This document shows, piece after piece, positions 48,926-50,668 of a stretch of 50,668 nucleotides of DNA; within the stretch, counting starts at the first letter, position 1; every line of letters starts with the position of its first letter. Below the pieces are notes generated by a model that saw only the letters and a program-made list of their open reading frames with translations, had not been told where the DNA came from and searched no databases. The stretch comes from Chloroflexota bacterium. GTDB lineage: Bacteria; Chloroflexota; Dehalococcoidia; Lucifugimonadales; GCA-002723415. The position numbers and the translations under genes are program-made. Where the stretch lies: contig PBKN01000002.1 of the NCBI GenBank assembly GCA_002721445.1, positions 2,629 to 53,296 on the forward strand. Reading direction: 5' to 3'.

Positions 48926-50245
48926 ATGAGTGAAATAATAAAAAAATACAGTCAAAAATATAAAAAATCTGAAGAGTTTTTCACCAAAGGTGGAGGAATA
49001 ATAGCTGGCAGCGGTCATGAATCTAGACCTCAAAAACCTTTTCCCATTTTTGTAGAAAATGCAAAAGGTTCGATTAAATTCGACGTAGACGGTAACAGAA
49101 TTATTGACTATCAAATGGGTTTTGGATCTTTACTCTTAGGCCATTCCCACCCTGCAGTGATGGAAAAAGTAGCTAAAAGACTAGAACAAGGCACACATTT
49201 AGGTGCATTAAGTGAATTAGAATTGATTTGGGGCACTAAAGTAAAAAACTTGATACCAAGTGCTGAGTTAGTCAGATTCACAGCATCAGGATCAGAGTCT
49301 ACTCTTTTAGCAATGAGACTTGCTAGAGCTTTTACTGGGAAAAAAAAGATTATAAAATTTAAACAACATTATCATGGATGGCATGATTATGTTGTACCAG
49401 AATCAGGATTAAATACAGATTTTGGGGTTCCAGAAGAGACAACCGGGACAATTACTGTTCTTGAACCTGAAATAAAAATTTTTAAAAAATATCTAGAAGA
49501 CAACACAGATGTAGCAGGTGTGATTTTTGAAGCTACTGGCGCTCATTGGGGACAGCTTCCTCTAAAAAATCCTGAATTTATGCAAAATTTAAGAGATTTA
49601 ACAACTAAGCACAATATAGTTATGATTATGGATGAAGTTATATGTGGATTTAGGGTATCTGAAGGAGGTGCACAAAAAAAATATGGAGTATTGCCTGATT
49701 TAACTACTATGGCAAAAATTGTTGCAGGAGGATTACCTGGAGGTGCTGTTGCAGGAAAAGAAGAAATAATGTCTTTATTAAACGAAGGAACTCATTATAA
49801 AAATATGTATCATCCTGGTACATTTAACGGAAATCCAGTTTCAGCAACTGCAGGCATTGAAGCATTAAATATAATATCAAATGAACCAATCAATGAAAAA
49901 GCTGATGCCAACGCAAATAAATTGAGAATAGGCTTAAAGGAAGTATTAGATAAAATGGAAGTTAAAGGACATGTACATGGAATTTCATCTATTGTACATA
50001 TAGCTTTAGGTGTGGAAGGAGAATATTTAAATGAAATATCACAAGTACCACATTCAGAACTAGAGGAAGCTACTTCGGGTAATTTACCAAGGATGATAAA
50101 ATTAGCATTTTTAAATGAAGGGATAGATATAATGGGAGGTATAGGGTTTATGCTGTCTTCAGAGCATACTGATGATGATATAAATCAAACTTTATACGGA
50201 TTCCAAAATGTATTATCTGCATTACGCTCAGATAGAATAATTTAA
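48926..50245 (+). CDS. Class III aminotransferase, glutamate-1-semialdehyde aminomutase-like
   Basis: A 439-aa fold-type I class III PLP enzyme. It has the GSAM-like GGGIIAGSGHESRPQKPFPIFV start, GFGSLLLGHSHPAV, VRFTASGSESTLLAMRLARAF (about 116-136), YHGWHDYV, the PLP aspartate in IMDEVICGFR (D236) and the lysine in TMAKIVAGGLPGGAVAG (K264). True HemL is usually part of a haem cluster; here the gene stands next to a phosphotriesterase-like gene and opposite a catabolic operon, so a GSAM-type transaminase or racemase acting on an amine substrate is as likely as haem synthesis. It is followed 20 nt later by the truncated gene. Confidence 0.85.
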   Translation: MSEIIKKYSQKYKKSEEFFTKGGGIIAGSGHESRPQKPFPIFVENAKGSIKFDVDGNRIIDYQMGFGSLLLGHSHPAVMEKVAKRLEQGTHLGALSELELIWGTKVKNLIPSAELVRFTASGSESTLLAMRLARAFTGKKKIIKFKQHYHGWHDYVVPESGLNTDFGVPEETTGTITVLEPEIKIFKKYLEDNTDVAGVIFEATGAHWGQLPLKNPEFMQNLRDLTTKHNIVMIMDEVICGFRVSEGGAQKKYGVLPDLTTMAKIVAGGLPGGAVAGKEEIMSLLNEGTHYKNMYHPGTFNGNPVSATAGIEALNIISNEPINEKADANANKLRIGLKEVLDKMEVKGHVHGISSIVHIALGVEGEYLNEISQVPHSELEEATSGNLPRMIKLAFLNEGIDIMGGIGFMLSSEHTDDDINQTLYGFQNVLSALRSDRII

Positions 50246-50265
50246 AAATACATGAGAGTAAAAAA

Positions 50266-50668
50266 ATGAATATTTCAGGTAAAGTAATGACTGTTAAAGG
50301 GGCAATAGATCCTTCTGATTTGAAAAAGACTATTACTCATGAACATTTTTTTATAGATTTAAGAAAAAGTCACCTACCACATCAACCTTCAGTCTATACA
50401 AAAAACATATTAAACCTAGCTGATGAAGATGTTTTATTTCCAAAAATAACTAGTTTTCCTTCAGAGTCAACAGAAGTAGATTTTCCTGCTACAGAGTTAA
50501 ATTTGTGGAATGCAAAAGTTGATTTTGGAAATTTGCACTTAGCTAAAGACAGAGCTTCCATAGCAGATAATTATATTCTTTCAGATGTGAATTTAGCAAT
50601 AAAAGAAGCTTTAGAGTTTAAAAATAATGGTGGAAGCACTGTTGTAGATGTAACGAATAGAGGACTTA
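50266..50668 (+). CDS. Phosphotriesterase-family protein, 3'-truncated by window end
   Basis: The first 134 codons of an amidohydrolase-superfamily enzyme. VMTVKGAIDPSDLKKTITHEHFFID (about 7-31) is the phosphotriesterase-family start, with the metal-binding His pair of the HxH motif in THEHF, and NNGGSTVVDVTNRG (about 120-133) is the typical second strand. The ATG has GAGAG upstream. Family members hydrolyse lactones, esters or phosphotriesters; in bacteria most are lactonases. It lies 20 nt after the GSAM-like gene in the same direction. The remaining His, carboxylated Lys and Asp ligands lie beyond the window. Confidence 0.85.
   Translation, partial: MNISGKVMTVKGAIDPSDLKKTITHEHFFIDLRKSHLPHQPSVYTKNILNLADEDVLFPKITSFPSESTEVDFPATELNLWNAKVDFGNLHLAKDRASIADNYILSDVNLAIKEALEFKNNGGSTVVDVTNRGL

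Noticed and set aside
1-50668. CRISPR array
   Set aside because: No regularly spaced repeats of 25-40 nt were noticed; the repeats found are single pairs or palindromes.

Overview
The window is an AT-rich, gene-dense bacterial chromosome segment of about 50.7 kb, with short gaps, many 1-20 nt junctions and TTG starts alongside ATG and GTG. No rRNA, phage, transposase or CRISPR is visible. The gene content fits a marine Chloroflexota lineage of the SAR202/Dehalococcoidia type: family III CoA-transferases, many SDR enzymes, an Ldh2-type dehydrogenase, a creatininase-family amidohydrolase, a phosphotriesterase-like protein, a DDN-like (F420-type) protein, and a PQQ-propeller protein between yidD and yidC. 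This assignment is inference from gene content; no marker-gene comparison could be run.

Layout. 1-3814 (+): the 3' part of a RidA-family gene, queA, and a pair encoding a SelA-fold PLP enzyme and an Ldh2-type dehydrogenase. 3815-11609 (-): mgtE, ilvE, then an operon read pheS-pheT-moeA-small Cys-rich protein, with a strong candidate promoter before pheS. 11729-17811 (+): mscS, then rpmH-rnpA-yidD-PQQ propeller-yidC-jag followed by two enoyl-CoA hydratase-family genes; yidC and jag overlap out of frame by 107 nt. 17878-20694: an acyl-CoA synthetase convergent with serS. 20832-24636 (+): a lipid operon of an unknown 121-aa gene, two hotdog dehydratase genes, plsX, fabG and a FabL-like enoyl-ACP reductase. 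24602-25933 (-): ygfZ-like and A-type Fe-S carrier genes. 26111-27354 (+): a FabI-like reductase, tRNA-Pro(UGG) and a small protein. 27445-28800 (-): a compact RNB exoribonuclease. 28938-36352 (+): two CoA-transferases, a double-hotdog-like protein, an M42-like peptidase, mutL, apt and a cytidylate-kinase-like gene. 36467-38516 (+): two Opp/Dpp-type ATPases.

38517-44532 is the accessory stretch. It is looser in spacing and carries two near-identical lipoprotein paralogues, a third lipoprotein, 46-bp direct repeats, a possible gene remnant, small membrane and alpha/beta proteins, and a panB gene visibly richer in G+C than its neighbours. 44533-50668 holds a LmbE-like deacetylase, a minus-strand operon (creatininase-like, SDR, lactonase-like propeller, DDN-like, unknown), and divergently a GSAM-like aminotransferase followed by a phosphotriesterase-like gene cut by the window end.

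The clearest functional unit is the fatty-acid block: plsX, fabG, a two-gene MaoC/hotdog dehydratase in place of FabZ, and two unrelated enoyl-ACP reductases (FabL-like and FabI-like) within about 3 kb. The best candidates for an undescribed system are the divergent catabolic cluster at 45.3-50.7 kb and the duplicated lipoprotein island at 38.6-41.4 kb. Nothing seen amounts to a clear new defence or mobile system.
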